Made by a program: the position numbers and the translations under genes. Positions 25,401 to 46,660 of a DNA stretch of 64,000 nt are shown piece after piece; positions within the stretch are counted from its first letter, which is position 1; every line of letters starts with the position of its first letter. Origin of the DNA: Nissolia schottii (lineage: Eukaryota; Streptophyta; Magnoliopsida; Fabales; Fabaceae); assembly GCA_003254905.1 (NCBI GenBank), contig QANU01043002.1, positions 273,833-337,832 of the forward strand, read 5' to 3'. A model generated the notes under the pieces. That model was not told the DNA's origin. It did no database searches and saw nothing but the letters and a program-made list of their open reading frames with translations.

Positions 25401-25670
25401 GATTGTTTGAAGCTTAGTAGCTTAGACTAGAGGATTAATCTCTTGATATTTTTTGTAAAGTATATTTCTGTAAAAAGATTAAATTATTTCTAAATAAAAA
25501 GAGAAGGCTAGGATATAAAAAATATCATTAAACAGAAAATCATTTTTAGCAAAATAGACTAGATTATAGGCTATGAAAAGGTCTATTGACTAAAAAATTA
25601 GTTTTGATTCATGATTTATTGGGCAAAAAGATAGAACAAGAATTTCCTTTACACCTAACTTCCTCCTCGG

Positions 25671-25786
25671 CGGTGAAATTGCATGAGGTGTTGATAAGGT
25701 ATAAGAACGAATTTTTCATGGTCTAATTGAGTTGGTGATGAAATTGTATGAGGTGTTGGTATGGTGTATGAACGAATTCTTCATGT
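25671..25786 (+). repeat. Tandem duplication, period 65 bp
   Basis: 'ggtgaaattgcatgaggtg' near 25672 recurs as 'ggtgatgaaattgtatgagg' near 25735, each followed by 'aacgaatt.ttcatg'. Together with the 66-bp duplication just upstream this looks like local replication slippage in transposon debris. Confidence 0.65.
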
Positions 25787-25892
25787 TGGCGCCACTTTTG
25801 ATTGCATGACTAGTTTCTTGTAACACAGATGACCCATTCTAAAACATAAGATTATAGACTATAAAATAATTGCCATTAACAAAAAAAAACCC

Positions 25893-26175
25893 AAGCTATA
25901 ACATCGAGGAATAAATTCATTAAGTTCTTCACATCCCTAAGGGAAGATAGGACGTATAATAGATGGATTTCATTAAGAAGACGACTCTGAATCAGAGTTG
26001 TGTTTTAACAACTCTCAAGTGGAAACTGACAGGTATTTGTGAGATTTCTTTTTTTCTTTTTATAATTTGTAACTAGTGCTAGGCCAAAATGGATTTATAT
26101 GGTAGAGCGAATAATGGAAGAAGGAACTAATTGGTGGCATCTGACAAGAGTTATTAACTTTCCTAGCAAGTAAAA
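25893..26175 (+). repeat. Dispersed repeat family F, copy 1
   Basis: It matches 27590-28035 in parts: 'gaggaataaattcattaag', 'taggacgtataat', 'gacgactctgaatcagagttgt' and 'ggaagaaggaactaattggt' all have counterparts there in the same order. It is shorter than copy 2 because the middle is missing. Confidence 0.65.
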
Positions 26176-26679
26176 GTTAGCTTTAAACTTCATATAAATA
26201 AATTATACTACCAACAAGAATCCTCACGTGTTGATTGTGAACATGATTGTGTCATATTAAGAAACAAATTTTAAAAAGGGTTCACCTATTGAAAATAGTT
26301 ATGTCAATGGCTCGCTTAACACACAACATAGATCATATTAATGCACAAGTTAGGACTTTCAGAATTCCAACCTTATTTGCAACATAAGCAGGGCCAAAAC
26401 TAGTTTACCAAAAGACAGAAGACAAAGGTTGTGAAAAAGCCGAAAAAACTTCATGCTTAGTTGATGGATTGATGCAACAATAGTCCTTTGAATGCCATCG
26501 GTTCTATTCAACCGTACTATTCTCATCATAACAAGTACACTGCTTCTCCAACAGTTAGCGTGGTCAATATGACCTCGTCTTACGTTAGATATGCCTAAAA
26601 CATGTTGCTATGCTGTGAGAATAAAAGAATTATATATTATTATCCAATTATGTATTGTCGCATAAGTAAAAGTGTAAAC

Positions 26680-27552
26680 TTATGGTGCATGACAATTAAA
26701 CTCTTAAAATTAAAGAGAAAAATTGTATTTATATCTTACTGATGTTCCATAAGTAAGTGTCTGTTTGTAACTATTGATTAGGATATTACCTATTTATTTT
26801 AAATTTAAACTCAACCTCATGCGATATACATATTGTTAGGTACCAAAATTATGGAACAAAATAACATAACTAAAAATTGAGGGTTAAAAAAGGTGAAACT
26901 AAACACGAATATCTTTAGTGAAGATACTAATTTCTTGTAGGAAGTGGACATTTTTAGTGTGATCACTTTTGAATTTGGTTTGATCATTCAAGTTGGCTTC
27001 TTCTTTGGCTTGTCTCACTACTATTAATTGATAAGTCATTAAATTTGACTTTCAAAGTAAAATATAACTTTCCTTATTTCATGAAAAAATTCACTAAATC
27101 CTCACCCTATTACCAAGCAGAACCATGTAATGTAACCACACGATTTGACGTTGAAGAAACTTTGAAAGTATAGAAGATATTTGTAAGTAAAAAAATTTCT
27201 CTCATTCTGTGAGATAATATAGTATGAAGTTATGCAAGAATCATACAAAGTATGGTAAGCATTGCAAGTTTGTTTCTTATCTTATGTGTGTTAATGGGTC
27301 TAGCAAGAACGAGTCTCTCAAATAACTCTTTTCCATTCTCATCTTATCACATATTCGAACTCGGATAGCGATGGTTAAGATTCATTTTATTAGTAATCAT
27401 TATTGTTTCTTTCAAACGTTTTTTACTTAATTTTTCTTGATAAATACCTTTCTTTTTTCTTCTTTTTATTTAGATTTAACCATTTTATGATATGAGACTC
27501 ACTTCATCAATTAATTGTAAAATATTACTCTTGACAATACATGATAAAAAAT
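26680..27552. repeat. Dispersed repeat family A, copy 2
   Basis: Direct-orientation counterpart of 13650-14555, beginning near 'gacaattaaactcttaaaat' and ending near 'acatgataaaaaat'. No domain recognised. Family F sequence follows immediately, so A and F may be parts of one larger transposon. Confidence 0.75.
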
Positions 27553-27589
27553 CTAATTAAGTTGATCTATTCTCATATCTTGCATAGGA

Positions 27590-28035
27590 ATGATAGGCTA
27601 ACGAAGCAAGGAATAAATTTTTTAAGTTTTTCACATTTCTCCATGGAACGGTAGGACGTATAATTGGGAGAAAAGGTGTTACAATCAGTTCACCCAAAAA
27701 GTTGTGGTGTCTTGGACTTGTAACTAGAGATGATTTGGTGGATTTCATTGAAAATCAATCTGGTGATGATTTAGCCAAAATTAAAAACTACATATTTAAT
27801 GTTAAATAAGAGGAAGAACTTGGCAACGATTATATAGAGGAATCAAAAGAAGACAACTCTGAAATAGAGTTGTTAGTCATGCTTTAACCACTCCAAAATG
27901 GAAATTGATATAAATAAAGTATTAATATCCGTGAGAATTTACTTTTTTTTTTGTGAGTCGGTGGTTATTGCGAGCGAAGAGTGGAAGAAGGAACTAATTG
28001 GTGGCGCTTGTGAGAAGAGTCATTCACTTTCCTGA
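27590..28035 (+). repeat. Dispersed repeat family F, copy 2, with a short readable frame
   Basis: The plus frame from about 27607 to 27807 is open for roughly 65 codons, including 'GTVGRIIGRKGVTISSPKK' and a later 'DDLVDFIENQSGDDLAK', then a TAA. Acidic codons follow ('DNSEIEL'). I do not recognise the family; it reads like a fragment of a transposon or retroelement protein. Copy 1 at 25893 lacks most of the open part. Confidence 0.45.
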
Positions 28036-28389
28036 TGTAATCCTATTCATTTACAAAGGGGTAACCCTGAAAAAATGACTACCCTTTACATTTTATTCGA
28101 TAAATTTACTTCTAAATCGTACAATTATTTATTGAATCAATATACTTTAAATTCTATAATCCCATAAATTGTTCGAGTTCGAACTCTAATTATTAACTAA
28201 AAGGACAATTATATAAACAATGAAAATGTATTTTAGGATTAGGAGAAAGTCTTGCAAACACTTTAAAAGGAAAAATTAATTATATAACTACAATTCTACC
28301 TAATAAGAAATTATATTAATAGTATTAATTAGTATTATGTTAATGTATTAGAAAAATGTAATTATACAGATACAATTCTGCCTGGTACG

Positions 28390-28690
28390 GATTGCTGTTG
28401 GCAACGGTGGTAGGGATTTGTTGATGGTGGCCTATCTGGTGGTTTAGGTGGTGGTGGTGTCGGTGACCATAGTGAGTTGGACGCGGTTGGTGATGGTGAT
28501 TGTGAACAAAGTGGTGGTCATTTACTCGGTGGTGGTGATTGTGTCCATGGTAACTCTGGTGAGTGGGTGGAAGGTGGTGATTGTGCCTGGTGAAATGAGG
28601 AGTAGAGGGGTTGATAGAGTGTTGGTAGTGGTGGTTGGTGGAAAGGTTACAATGGTGGTGAGAATTGATACATGGTGGTGGTGAGGTTGT
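28390..28690 (+). repeat. GGT-rich low-complexity tract
   Basis: Dense (GGTGGT)n and GGTGAT repeats produce Val/Gly-rich open frames in all three plus frames. One frame reads Gly-rich ('GGLSGGLGGGGVGDHSE') for about 55 codons but has no start, splice context or known domain. I treat it as a degenerate microsatellite, possibly from an old glycine-rich coding repeat. Confidence 0.6.
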
Positions 28691-29530
28691 TTGAGATCAT
28701 GAACGAGAGCACCAAATTGATACGAAAAAAGGAAACTAATTCATTAAACTACTAAATCTGGCAAAACTAGGCTAAGAACTAACAAAATGATCAACATGGT
28801 AATTGAAAATATTCATTTTTCTTCATTGATTGATTGCATCATGTGAAATAGTACATTTATAATAAATACAAAGCTATATTAAAACCTTTTAAATGACATT
28901 TGTCACATCTTAATTTGTTGTGAGAAATATTCTTTTGAATATTCCTTCTTATCTTGACATCTCATTTTCACCTAATACTCTAATATAATACTAACACTAT
29001 TAATATCATTTCCTATCACTACCACTTTATATTTAGATACACTCACAATAAAATTAGTGTAACTCAAAAAACAAGTAAGTCTCTTGTTAATAAAATTGGT
29101 TGAAACCACGTCCATCGTGAACTTGTTCAAATATGAAGTGTGTTAGAATTGAATTCACTCAAGATTCTTCTGTTTCTCATGACCCAAACCTAAGGCTATG
29201 TTTGAATGGATGGTCAAGAAGGGAATGACAAGGAAGGGAGTGACTTATTTTATAAAAAGTATGTTTGAGCGTGATTTTTAAAGAGGAGGAGAGATGACTA
29301 AGGATGGACACATTGTTCCTTCCTTGCCATCCAAACTCTTCTTAAACTTCCTCTCATTCATTAAACTTGTTCATAATCCAAATAAAAATGTGACATATCT
29401 TTGTTCACTCATCTCCTTGTCTCTCCCTTCCCATCCCTTCCATTATTAGCCACTCCCCTCTGCCCAAAACATAGCCTAAACTATTCCTTTTAATTTTGGG
29501 TCATCTAAACCCAAAGTATAAACAGAATCA
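28691..29530. other. Intergenic upstream of MCM9
   Basis: No coding exons seen. 29195-29480 has a MITE-like pair of ends, 'ctaaggctatgtttgaatgg' near 29190 and 'gcccaaaacatagcctaa' near 29461, with 'agggaatgacaaggaaggg' inside; the ends are partly complementary. Confidence 0.45.
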
Positions 29531-29570
29531 GCTTTAGGCCCATTGGCAAACACAGACTCGTTCTTCTTCA

Positions 29571-29582
29571 TTTGGCGCCAAA
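29571..29582. promoter_or_regulatory. Palindromic E2F-binding site in the MCM9 promoter
   Basis: TTTGGCGCCAAA is a perfect two-sided match to the E2F consensus TTTSSCGC, 48 bp before the MCM9 ATG. A GGCCCA (site II/TCP-like) motif lies at about 29538-29543. Both are typical of plant S-phase genes, consistent with G1/S expression of an MCM gene. Binding is inferred. Confidence 0.7.
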
Positions 29583-29630
29583 ACCCGCGACGCCATTGGT
29601 ACTGTTTGTGTGATCGACCACGACACAAGC

Positions 29631-38698
<9,068 letters not shown>

Positions 38699-39759
38699 AG
38701 GCCCAGGAAGGACAGCAAAATGAAAGATCGGTGTAGATTATATCACGAAAGTGATCCTTTTGTCTATATATTTGTTTCTTGAGTACTTCTGAGATCTATA
38801 CTTAGAATAACACAGTAATTGCTCTCTGGCAATTTTTCTACAATCCTTCCATATGCCTTTATATGTTATCAAAGTTACAACATCTGCAAGATCTTTATTT
38901 ATCACTCAACTGACTAAACATTTGGCCTAATTTACCCTTCAGGTTATTTCTTGATCGCAAAAAATGTTTAAATGTGAGAAGCAAAATAATATTTTTCAAA
39001 AAATTATGCATAAGGAATTTGCTGGGCATAAAAATAGCATTCCAAGTTTCCACTAATTTACACATAAATCCCCATTTATTTCATAGCTTTATCCCTTAAC
39101 ATCACAATCACTTGATTTCTTGATTTCACAGTTTTATACGTGAATTCACCGCTTATTTTCACCAGACTTGCTGGGGTCGATTGACATACATATTTTGTGA
39201 ACAAATTGATAGAACAGTTAAGTGAGCCATTTGTATAATACCGAGTTCAACTACTTCAGAGTGCACCAACTCCCATCAAACCAAGGCAATCTTGAATTTC
39301 TACCATGCAGACCCATTTATTATCTGCATCACAATTGAATTGAGTATCTGGATTTTCTGCAGTGTCTCGACATTCATACAATACTACAGTGGCAGCAAAT
39401 TACACTTATCAATGCTCACCTTAACCCGGAATTTATTAATGAGCGACATTATTGGAGCACGTTATATTTTGAAGATTGCATATTGTTCAATCCGTCACAC
39501 TACATGACAAGAATGAAGTATCAAGGAAATGAAAACAAAACCTCACTGACTAACTTGGCCAGTGATTCATAATTAATAATGGACTATAAAACTTATTTTG
39601 CACTAACAGATAATGTTACTGACTAACAGATAAATTAAGCCAAAGAATGGTGACGAGCTCAACTGTCCTCACATGAAGGACCTTATCTTTTGGCCGGGAA
39701 GAATAAAAGGCCCTATTAAAACACAGTAACTGCTATATACTTACATGGAAAATGGAAAA
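38699..39759. other. Intergenic between convergent MCM9 and DiT1
   Basis: About 1.06 kb between two stop codons facing each other; it should hold both 3' UTRs and polyadenylation sites. No extra gene seen; the ORF at 39292-39507 has no recognisable feature. Confidence 0.5.
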
Positions 39760-42700
39760 TCAATACAAGCCCAAAAATTTCCACCATACAGAGCCAACAC
39801 CTCCCCAGATGATAGCATTAATAACAGCCATAGCGAACCCCATTTTGAATATATCCGGAAGGTCTATGTAACCAGCTGTCAAAGAAGAATAATTCAAATC
39901 ATATCAGCCACCATGTTTCAATACATCTTAAAATTCATGACAGAGGGGCAAGGGTTAAGTTGTGATGAAGAATAAGCTAGCCTTAATAGAAATAGTCTTT
40001 TGGTTAAAAACTGGAACTAGAATTGGCAGAAAATGAATTGACAGAAAAACATTTATTCCGGAAGGATTTAAAACATTGTACATTATTTTCTTTCCATCCA
40101 TTTATACCATTGAGCAAACCATTCTCAAGATTTAAAAGACCGAAAGAAAGCATTAGAAACATTATGCACGGTAAACAAAGGGAATGGGACAAAGTTAATG
40201 AATAATTGAATAGCTGGAAAGAAAAACAGAAAAAAAAGAAAAGAAAAAGTAATGTGATATTGTGGTGAGGGACAAACCTCCAAAGTATACAGCAGCCTGA
40301 CCACTACTATAGTGTGTTATCGCGCCAAAAAGATTTGTATTGTAACCTAAAGCAAGTGCTGCTAGAATGCCAGGAACACCAGCTGCCCTATGCATAGCAA
40401 GAAATGCCGAGTATAAAGCTCCAACATGTCCAGTCTGACTTGCAAAAAGGTAGTGGATGAAGAAATAAGCAGCCTGAAGAACGGCTAGCGAAACTGGCCA
40501 GCTCAAAGAGAATGATCGAAGGAAGTTGGCTACACAATCAGACATCCAGCCTACAATGCCAAGGTTTGTCAACTGGCTTGCCATACCTACTAGAATGGCA
40601 AACCAAGCCAAGGTATCCCATGCTGATTTTTCTTTCAAGCAGTCATCCCAGTCAAGAACTCCTAATACAAGTAATATTGATAACCCGATCATCGCAGCTA
40701 CAGTGCTCGCTATGCCAAGACTCTCTCTGCAAGACCAAAAAATATTGATGGTGCTGCATTCAACTAGGATAAATTGCATTGAAAGAAAAACAATCTGCAG
40801 ATTAAACAAGTAGACTCTTATGTGGCCATCAACAAAACACATAGTCAATCACATAAGTATAGTTTGTGAAGACATCAAATCTAATGTACTATTCCTAACA
40901 ATGTAACATATGAAAGAAGTAAATATGCATGTGACAGAATTAATAGCAAAGCATATAATCAAAGATATAAATCAAATGGCTAAAACACGGATAAATAGCA
41001 GAAATTATTACTTAAAGCAACATTCTCCCTTCAAGATAGTAGTTTCTCAGCACTTCCATGGGATCATGTACTCCACCCAAAAAGTCGACAAATTCATAAA
41101 TCAGTCAAGAAACCATTCATGCATATGCATAGATGTAGAAATCATAGAAGGTGTATGACATACCCAAAGATCCACAAAGAGACGGCGAGAAGCATCGTAC
41201 AAACCATAATCCATTCATTTTGGGTGACAGGGCCCATACTTTCCAGTTTCTTTGCAGCTATAGCAGGTGCTTCTGGAGTGTCTTTAATTTCAGGGGGATA
41301 GAGCTTGTATAAAATCAATGGCGTAGCAAGAAGACAAACAAGTGCGGGTAAACTAGCTGCCTTGAACCAAGTAACCCAAGGGTTTGAAACTATCACCCCA
41401 AGCTCCTCTGCTAATTTGATACACAGCAGATTTTGAGCTGCAGCAGTTAGGAAAAGAGCACTAGAGTTACCAGCAGACTGTCATAAATCACAAAGGCAAT
41501 ACACAAGTCACTTCACTATCTTGTGATAGCACTTTGCAATTAAGAAACAAAACACAAAAGAGTAGAATTCAGCAAATCAAAACACACAATGATCATCGCT
41601 AACATAACACATACTTTTCTTTGTCATATATAGTGCCAACACGTCTCCTAAAAACAAAACATATCCAAGAAAAATACAAGAAAACATACAATTTTACAAT
41701 GCAGTGAAGTATACACCAACCTAGCAATATCTTAGAGAGCTTTCGAGTCGATTTCCAAACGACAAAGATCCTAAAACCCTTATTCTTTGTGTGATATAGA
41801 GTATATCTAACATGGCACTAGAACCACACAAGAATTTCTCGAATTCTAAATCACACTATGATCTAAACCAGATCCCTCACAAAAGCAAATGAATTGAAAA
41901 GAAGTTAAAAAATAATAATAACGAAATAAATAAATAAATAAATAAAAACCTCCGATTGTTCACCAATAAGACAACTAGTACTAACAAGACCAAGCTTATA
42001 CACATATTCAGCGTTGTCACTATGCCATGTCATTCCTCAGACTTCTAAAGAAAACTTTTTGTGGGGTAATTGAGCATCATGTTGGACATGTTACAGCTCC
42101 AGAGCTCACAATGAATGACACTTCAGCCTCCACTGTAGGAGGACTCACATTTAAAGCTAAAATACCATTCATTTATGATCTGTATCATATCCAATATGGT
42201 GCTCTAGAAACACACAAGCACTTCTCCACTTCTAAATCACACTATGATCAGAACATATTCTCGTAACGCAACAAAAGGAACAAAAAAAAAAAAACCCAAA
42301 CAAACCTGGAACTGGTTCTGAACAAGATAAGCCCCAAGCCTCTTGGCCGAAGGAGTTCCCGGCTCACTGCCAGCAGAGAGCGACAGCGACTTGATGATGG
42401 GCAAGAACACGCCGCCAGCCCTGGCGGTGGTGCTCGGCATTGCCGGCGCAATCAGCACCTCACTGAACGTCAACCCATAAGACAAACCCAGTGTGCTCTT
42501 CCCCATCCACTTCACGAAGTAGGTGGCAATCCTATCCCCCAACCCAGTCTTCACGAATCCACGAGCGAAGAAGAAGGAAATAACGATCAGCCAAATGACC
42601 TCGTTGGTGAAGGCGCTGAAGGCGGCGCCGAAGGTCAGGGTTTTGGTGACCACGGCGGTCGTGAGGCCCAGGAAGGCCCAGGCCCCGACGGGCAGCGGGC

Positions 42701-43103
42701 TCAGGACGAGGCCCGCGATGGTGGAGAGGAAGATCGAGAGCAATTGCCACGCCTGAGGGGTGACTTCCACTGGCTTCGGGACCAGGAAGCGAACCACGAG
42801 GCCTATGCATATGGAAAGTGCGAAAGGTAAGGGCTTTGCGCCCTGGAGTGGCGGCGGATATTTTGAGGGTGGAGGAGATGATGCAGCTTGAATTGGATTG
42901 TTGTTGTGGGGTCTTGAGATGAGGCTAAAGGTGGAAGCTTTGGAGGGAAAGGGGAAAACTTGAGAAGTGATGGGTGATTTGAGAGATGGGGTTGAGCGTG
43001 GAGTGAAGTGGGATCTGGTGGTGATGGGGCGGGGACGGTGGTGGAGGGAGGAGAGGGAGAAGGAGGTGGTGGTGGAGAGCGAGTGCAGTGCAAAGCTCTC
43101 CAT
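39760..43103 (-). CDS. DIT1: Chloroplast dicarboxylate transporter DiT1 (2-oxoglutarate/malate translocator), 558 aa
   Basis: Four exons on the minus strand: 43103-42306, 41477-41164, 40726-40278, 39875-39760; 1677 nt in one frame with GT-AG introns. Residues 1 to about 90 are Ser/Thr/Pro-rich and basic with almost no acidic residues, a plastid transit peptide. The rest is a multi-span membrane protein of the DASS/SLC13-like family. Recognisable stretches are 'GLVLSPLPVGAWAF', 'NEVIWLIVISFFFARGF', 'APAMPSTTARAGGVFLPI', 'SAGNSSALFLTAAAQN' and the C-terminal 'HYSSGQAAVYFGGAGY'. In the inner envelope it brings 2-oxoglutarate in and exports malate, supplying carbon skeletons for the GS/GOGAT cycle and working with DiT2 in photorespiration. 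Length equals the Arabidopsis protein (557 aa). Exon 1 is much more GC-rich than the introns. Confidence 0.95.
41806..42256 (+). repeat. Pair of about 65-bp repeats in DiT1 intron 1
   Basis: 41806-41870 and 42190-42256 share 'catggcactagaaccacaca'/'tatggtgctctagaaacacac' followed by the identical 'tctaaatcacactatgatc'. The sequence between has short AAAT tandem repeats (41925-41945) and GC-moderate unknown sequence, suggesting a transposon fragment inserted in the intron. Confidence 0.6.
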
Positions 43104-44652
43104 TGGTGAAGCAATGGGGGAGGGGGGGAATGAGTGATGCTCAGAGGAAGAAGAAGAGAAGAGAGGAAAAGGCAGAGAATAAGAATAAGATTGGAGAATT
43201 GGAGAGAGCCCTTGATTTTGAAGTGAGCTTGTGACTTATAATGATAGTGGTTTGTGTGATTCAATTCGGTATTTCCAACGTTTGATTGGCGTAAGTGAAG
43301 GTGTACTTTCTGATGATGCGAGGAGGGAAATCATGGGAGATTTGTTTTAACCTTTTTTGTTTGTTGGTTATGTGAGGATTGATATATGCTCCACTTTTTA
43401 ACCTAATTTATAATTTTACTTATTTTATACTTACACTTTCTCCAAATTTATAATTATTTTATTAATTTTAAATTAAAATTTTGTTGTACACATAAGATTA
43501 ATAGAATGATAAGTTAAGCTAAAAGATAATCATCTTTTTTTTAATGAGCCTTAGGGTTCGTTACTTAGAATGCATTTGATATTAGACACAAGATACAAGG
43601 ACAAGAATTTCATGTCTCCTCGGTCATGAATTTGGTGAGGTACAAAATACAAAAAAAAAAAAAAAAATTGTTTCTGTGTCTCTATTCCTTTGTCAGAGCC
43701 TTATCATATTACTCTAGTCATGTCATATCTTTTCAAAATTCTTATATGCTCCTCGATCATATTTAATATGTGTTTCAAAAAATATTATCTATAATTAATT
43801 TTAATTTATATTGTTTAAAGGAATATAAAAAAAACTAAGAAATGATCGAATACTAATATTCTTGATGTACACGTTAACTATGTTTTAAGAGCATTAAAGT
43901 TTTTCTCTATCTTCAAACTCTTTAAACATTTAATAAATTACTTTACTAAATTGTTCTTCGTATTGGTGATAGAAATTAAACTTACATTTCAAAACAAAAA
44001 TGAAATTAATCTTGCATCTTTGTAATATATGATATGATATTGTTACTTAAAAAATGTGTCAAACATTTGGCATCATTTTTTTTTTAAATAATTACAGAGC
44101 AAATTTATTACGCTGGACCCAAGATAAACCCTAAAAAATCAGTACATGAACAACAATTAAATATAAATCACTATTACATAGATCCAAAACCACCAAAACT
44201 CAATGTTACTTGAGTTATCTACATATTTGGCATCATAGATGTGCTCTTTTTCAATGTTTTGGGCTTTTTATTAACTACTAGCACAATAGCCAGCATAATA
44301 GCCTGTGCAATGCGTGAGTATTATACAGCATGTAAGCAAATAAAAATCAAATGATTTGGGTTTTCTGTATACTATTTTCTTATGTTTTTATACCAAAATT
44401 TTGTGGCTCTCATGTGCTAAGTGATATATGTCGTTTTCTACTATTTCAGACAATGGGTTGAAAAGACTTTCATTTTTCCACTATTATCCTCATTTTATCA
44501 AGGTGAAAAAACTAAACTGAGAATTTCTCCACATGTGAATTTTTGTTATTCTTATGTTGGTTGTTTGCATACTATGTGTATTTTTTTTCCTTTTTAATGC
44601 AATCAATATGAATTTAAGCCTCATGATATATGTAAAAGAGAAATTTAGTAGG
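43104..44652. other. DiT1 promoter/5' UTR side and AT-rich spacer
   Basis: 43104-43265 is the likely 5' UTR and proximal promoter of DiT1 (minus strand). The rest is AT-rich and noncoding; poly(A) runs occur at 43650-43670. No gene seen. Confidence 0.5.
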
Positions 44653-44946
44653 GTTAATTAAGTTTTTAGTACCTGTAATATGAAAAAATTTGGTTTTAGT
44701 CCCTCATGATAAGTTTTAGTCCCTGTAAAATGTGAAAATTTGATTTTGGTCCTTGTGGACGGTTGGTGATGGACAGTGATGTAGAAATGGTCCCTGATAA
44801 CGGGTTAACTGACACGTCATCACCGTCCATCACCAACCGTCCACAGGGGCCAAAATCAAATTTTCACATTTTACAAGGACTAAAACTTGTCATGAGGGAC
44901 TAAACCCAAACTTTTTCATATTACAGGGACTAAAAACTTAATTAAC
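44653..44946. mobile_element. Near-perfect 294-bp hairpin MITE
   Basis: The arms pair from the tips ('gttaattaag' at 44653 with 'cttaattaac' at 44937) almost to the centre, where 'gtggacggttggtgatggac' pairs with 'gtccatcaccaaccgtccac'. Only a short loop lies near 44786-44818. Internal 'ttttagtcc' motifs are shared with the elements at 24518 and 59419. A transcript would form a long dsRNA stem. Confidence 0.8.
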
Positions 44947-45403
44947 TCAATTTAGTATTTACATTAATTTTGATGTACAAATAACATTTTTAATAGATAA
45001 TACGCGTAAAAGGAAAAAAAATCTAGAATAAAAAATCAACAATACGAAGATGTAATTAAACATCTTTGGTTGGCCGAAGTTGACACTCCTGGTGCTTTAT
45101 AAACCTTTGACCTTGATTAGATTAAATGAAATTAAATTAATTATACTAAAACCCTAGTCACAGAGTGATTACGGAACAACCAGTAAATTATGCACCGTTT
45201 TTTTTTGTACACCTGAAAATATGGTTCATAAATATTATTTATAACTATTATTTGAACTCCCTTTTATGGGGGTATAATGTATTTAAAATTGCTAAAGTAA
45301 TTTTCGGCTCATACAAACTTGACTAGTTAAAATAATAAATGATGTTGTTTAGAAAATGATTAGTAAAGAAAACTTAGACCTTTTAGTAGAGTTTAGTAGA
45401 GGC

Positions 45404-46164
45404 GGAAATAGGTAGACCGCTTGTCGGGGGTTTTGTCATAATTTATTTAAGGCCTAACTCACTCTAACTCGTTTTAAAAATAAGCAAGGACAAAGTTTTT
45501 AAAATGATCTTTTTAACTAAATAAATTAGGTTATAGGCTATAAAAAAAAGCCTATTAAGCCCAACAAGCTGACAAATTCATAAAAAAATAATTTTTATTC
45601 TTGGGTAAAAAAAATCTTATTATATTCTCATAATATGACTTAATCATATTTAAAATATTTTTATTTCTCATCTCTCTCGCTCCCTTGTAAACAAAGACCA
45701 TCTTTCTTCTTTGACTTTACATCTCGTTGTCTATGTCTCATACCTAGGCACCTAGAGTGTCATATTTTCGTGTGTTGTATGATAACTATTAATTTGTTTT
45801 ATCTTATTATATCACTTCAATCTATGTAAAGTATTATTCTTTAATGTAATTCATCTTCTTTCATGCTTATTTTGGTCGTGTTAAACTTAAATGAATGAGT
45901 AAATGTGTTTTCCTCTATTTCATGTCAATGACTTAAGTAGATACATCCTATGTATAGTTTCAACGATAAACATTTAAGCTTTTTATCTTTCTTTGTTTCA
46001 AGTAGGCATATAAACAAGTTTTAGGTCAAATCAATTTTTTAAAAAAGTCAGGTCAAGTATTTAAAAAAACCTATAACAAATAATAGACCCAGACTCGAGG
46101 CAAATAATTTAAAAACAGATCAAATCTATTTAAACCAAAGTCTAACCCGATTCGGCCTATTTCC
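45404..46164. mobile_element. Possible non-autonomous element with 'ggaaatagg' ends
   Basis: GGAAATAGG at 45404-45412 is the complement of CCTATTTCC at 46156-46164. Subterminal regions on both sides are rich in 'aggctta/taagcc/aaacctat' motifs resembling plant hAT subterminal repeats. No coding capacity; the target duplication was not resolved. Confidence 0.45.
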
Positions 46165-46429
46165 ATCATTATGTTTTAGCCTTTTTTTTTGGATACTTAG
46201 GTTTTAGCTTATTTTTATTCAAGTAAGTTATTTTATATTAATATTTAAAAGTTAATTTTTAATATTAAATTTTCTTAATTAAGTGGGCATTATCAGCACA
46301 TAAAAAATTGAGTATGTATTATTATAATTTATAAATAATATGAATTCCTCTTTCTTACTAATGTTAGGCAACGGTTGAGCTTTGTCTTTTGGGCCTTTGG
46401 CCCATTGAGTATCTAGACAAATAATGTTA

Positions 46430-46660
46430 GGGAACCTTATGGAGCTATGTTTACTCTAGTTCAGGAGCTTATGACTTGAGAGGTCAAATTGGTGGTATAT
46501 GTTTATTAAGAGGCTAATTGTAAGGCAGATTTATTGGCTAATCTAGGTCACTCTCAATACATCGGTCTCACGAATTTTTGTTATGTTCCAACGTCTTTGT
46601 TCCCCCTTTTTTGTGATGTCATTTGTGGGGTTGTGATCCCTAAGATGATAGTTTAGTCTT
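46430..46660 (+). pseudogene. RNase H-domain fragment of a non-LTR retrotransposon
   Basis: The plus frame from about 46441 reads like the end of a plant LINE-type RNase H domain: 'EVKLVVYVY' then 'EANCKADLLANLGHS' and a short tail. Two in-frame stops (in the codons before EVK and before EAN) show it is dead. No reverse transcriptase was found nearby. Confidence 0.65.

Noticed and set aside
28448-28684. Val/Gly-rich 78-codon ORF
   Set aside because: Produced by GGT repeats open in several frames, with no start context, splice support or domain.
42532-43264. Overlapping minus-strand ORFs (42532-42810, 42803-43264) and plus ORF 42523-42756 in the DiT1 first exon
   Set aside because: They are alternative frames of the GC-rich DiT1 exon 1; only the frame starting at 43103 shows a transit peptide and the transporter membrane segments.
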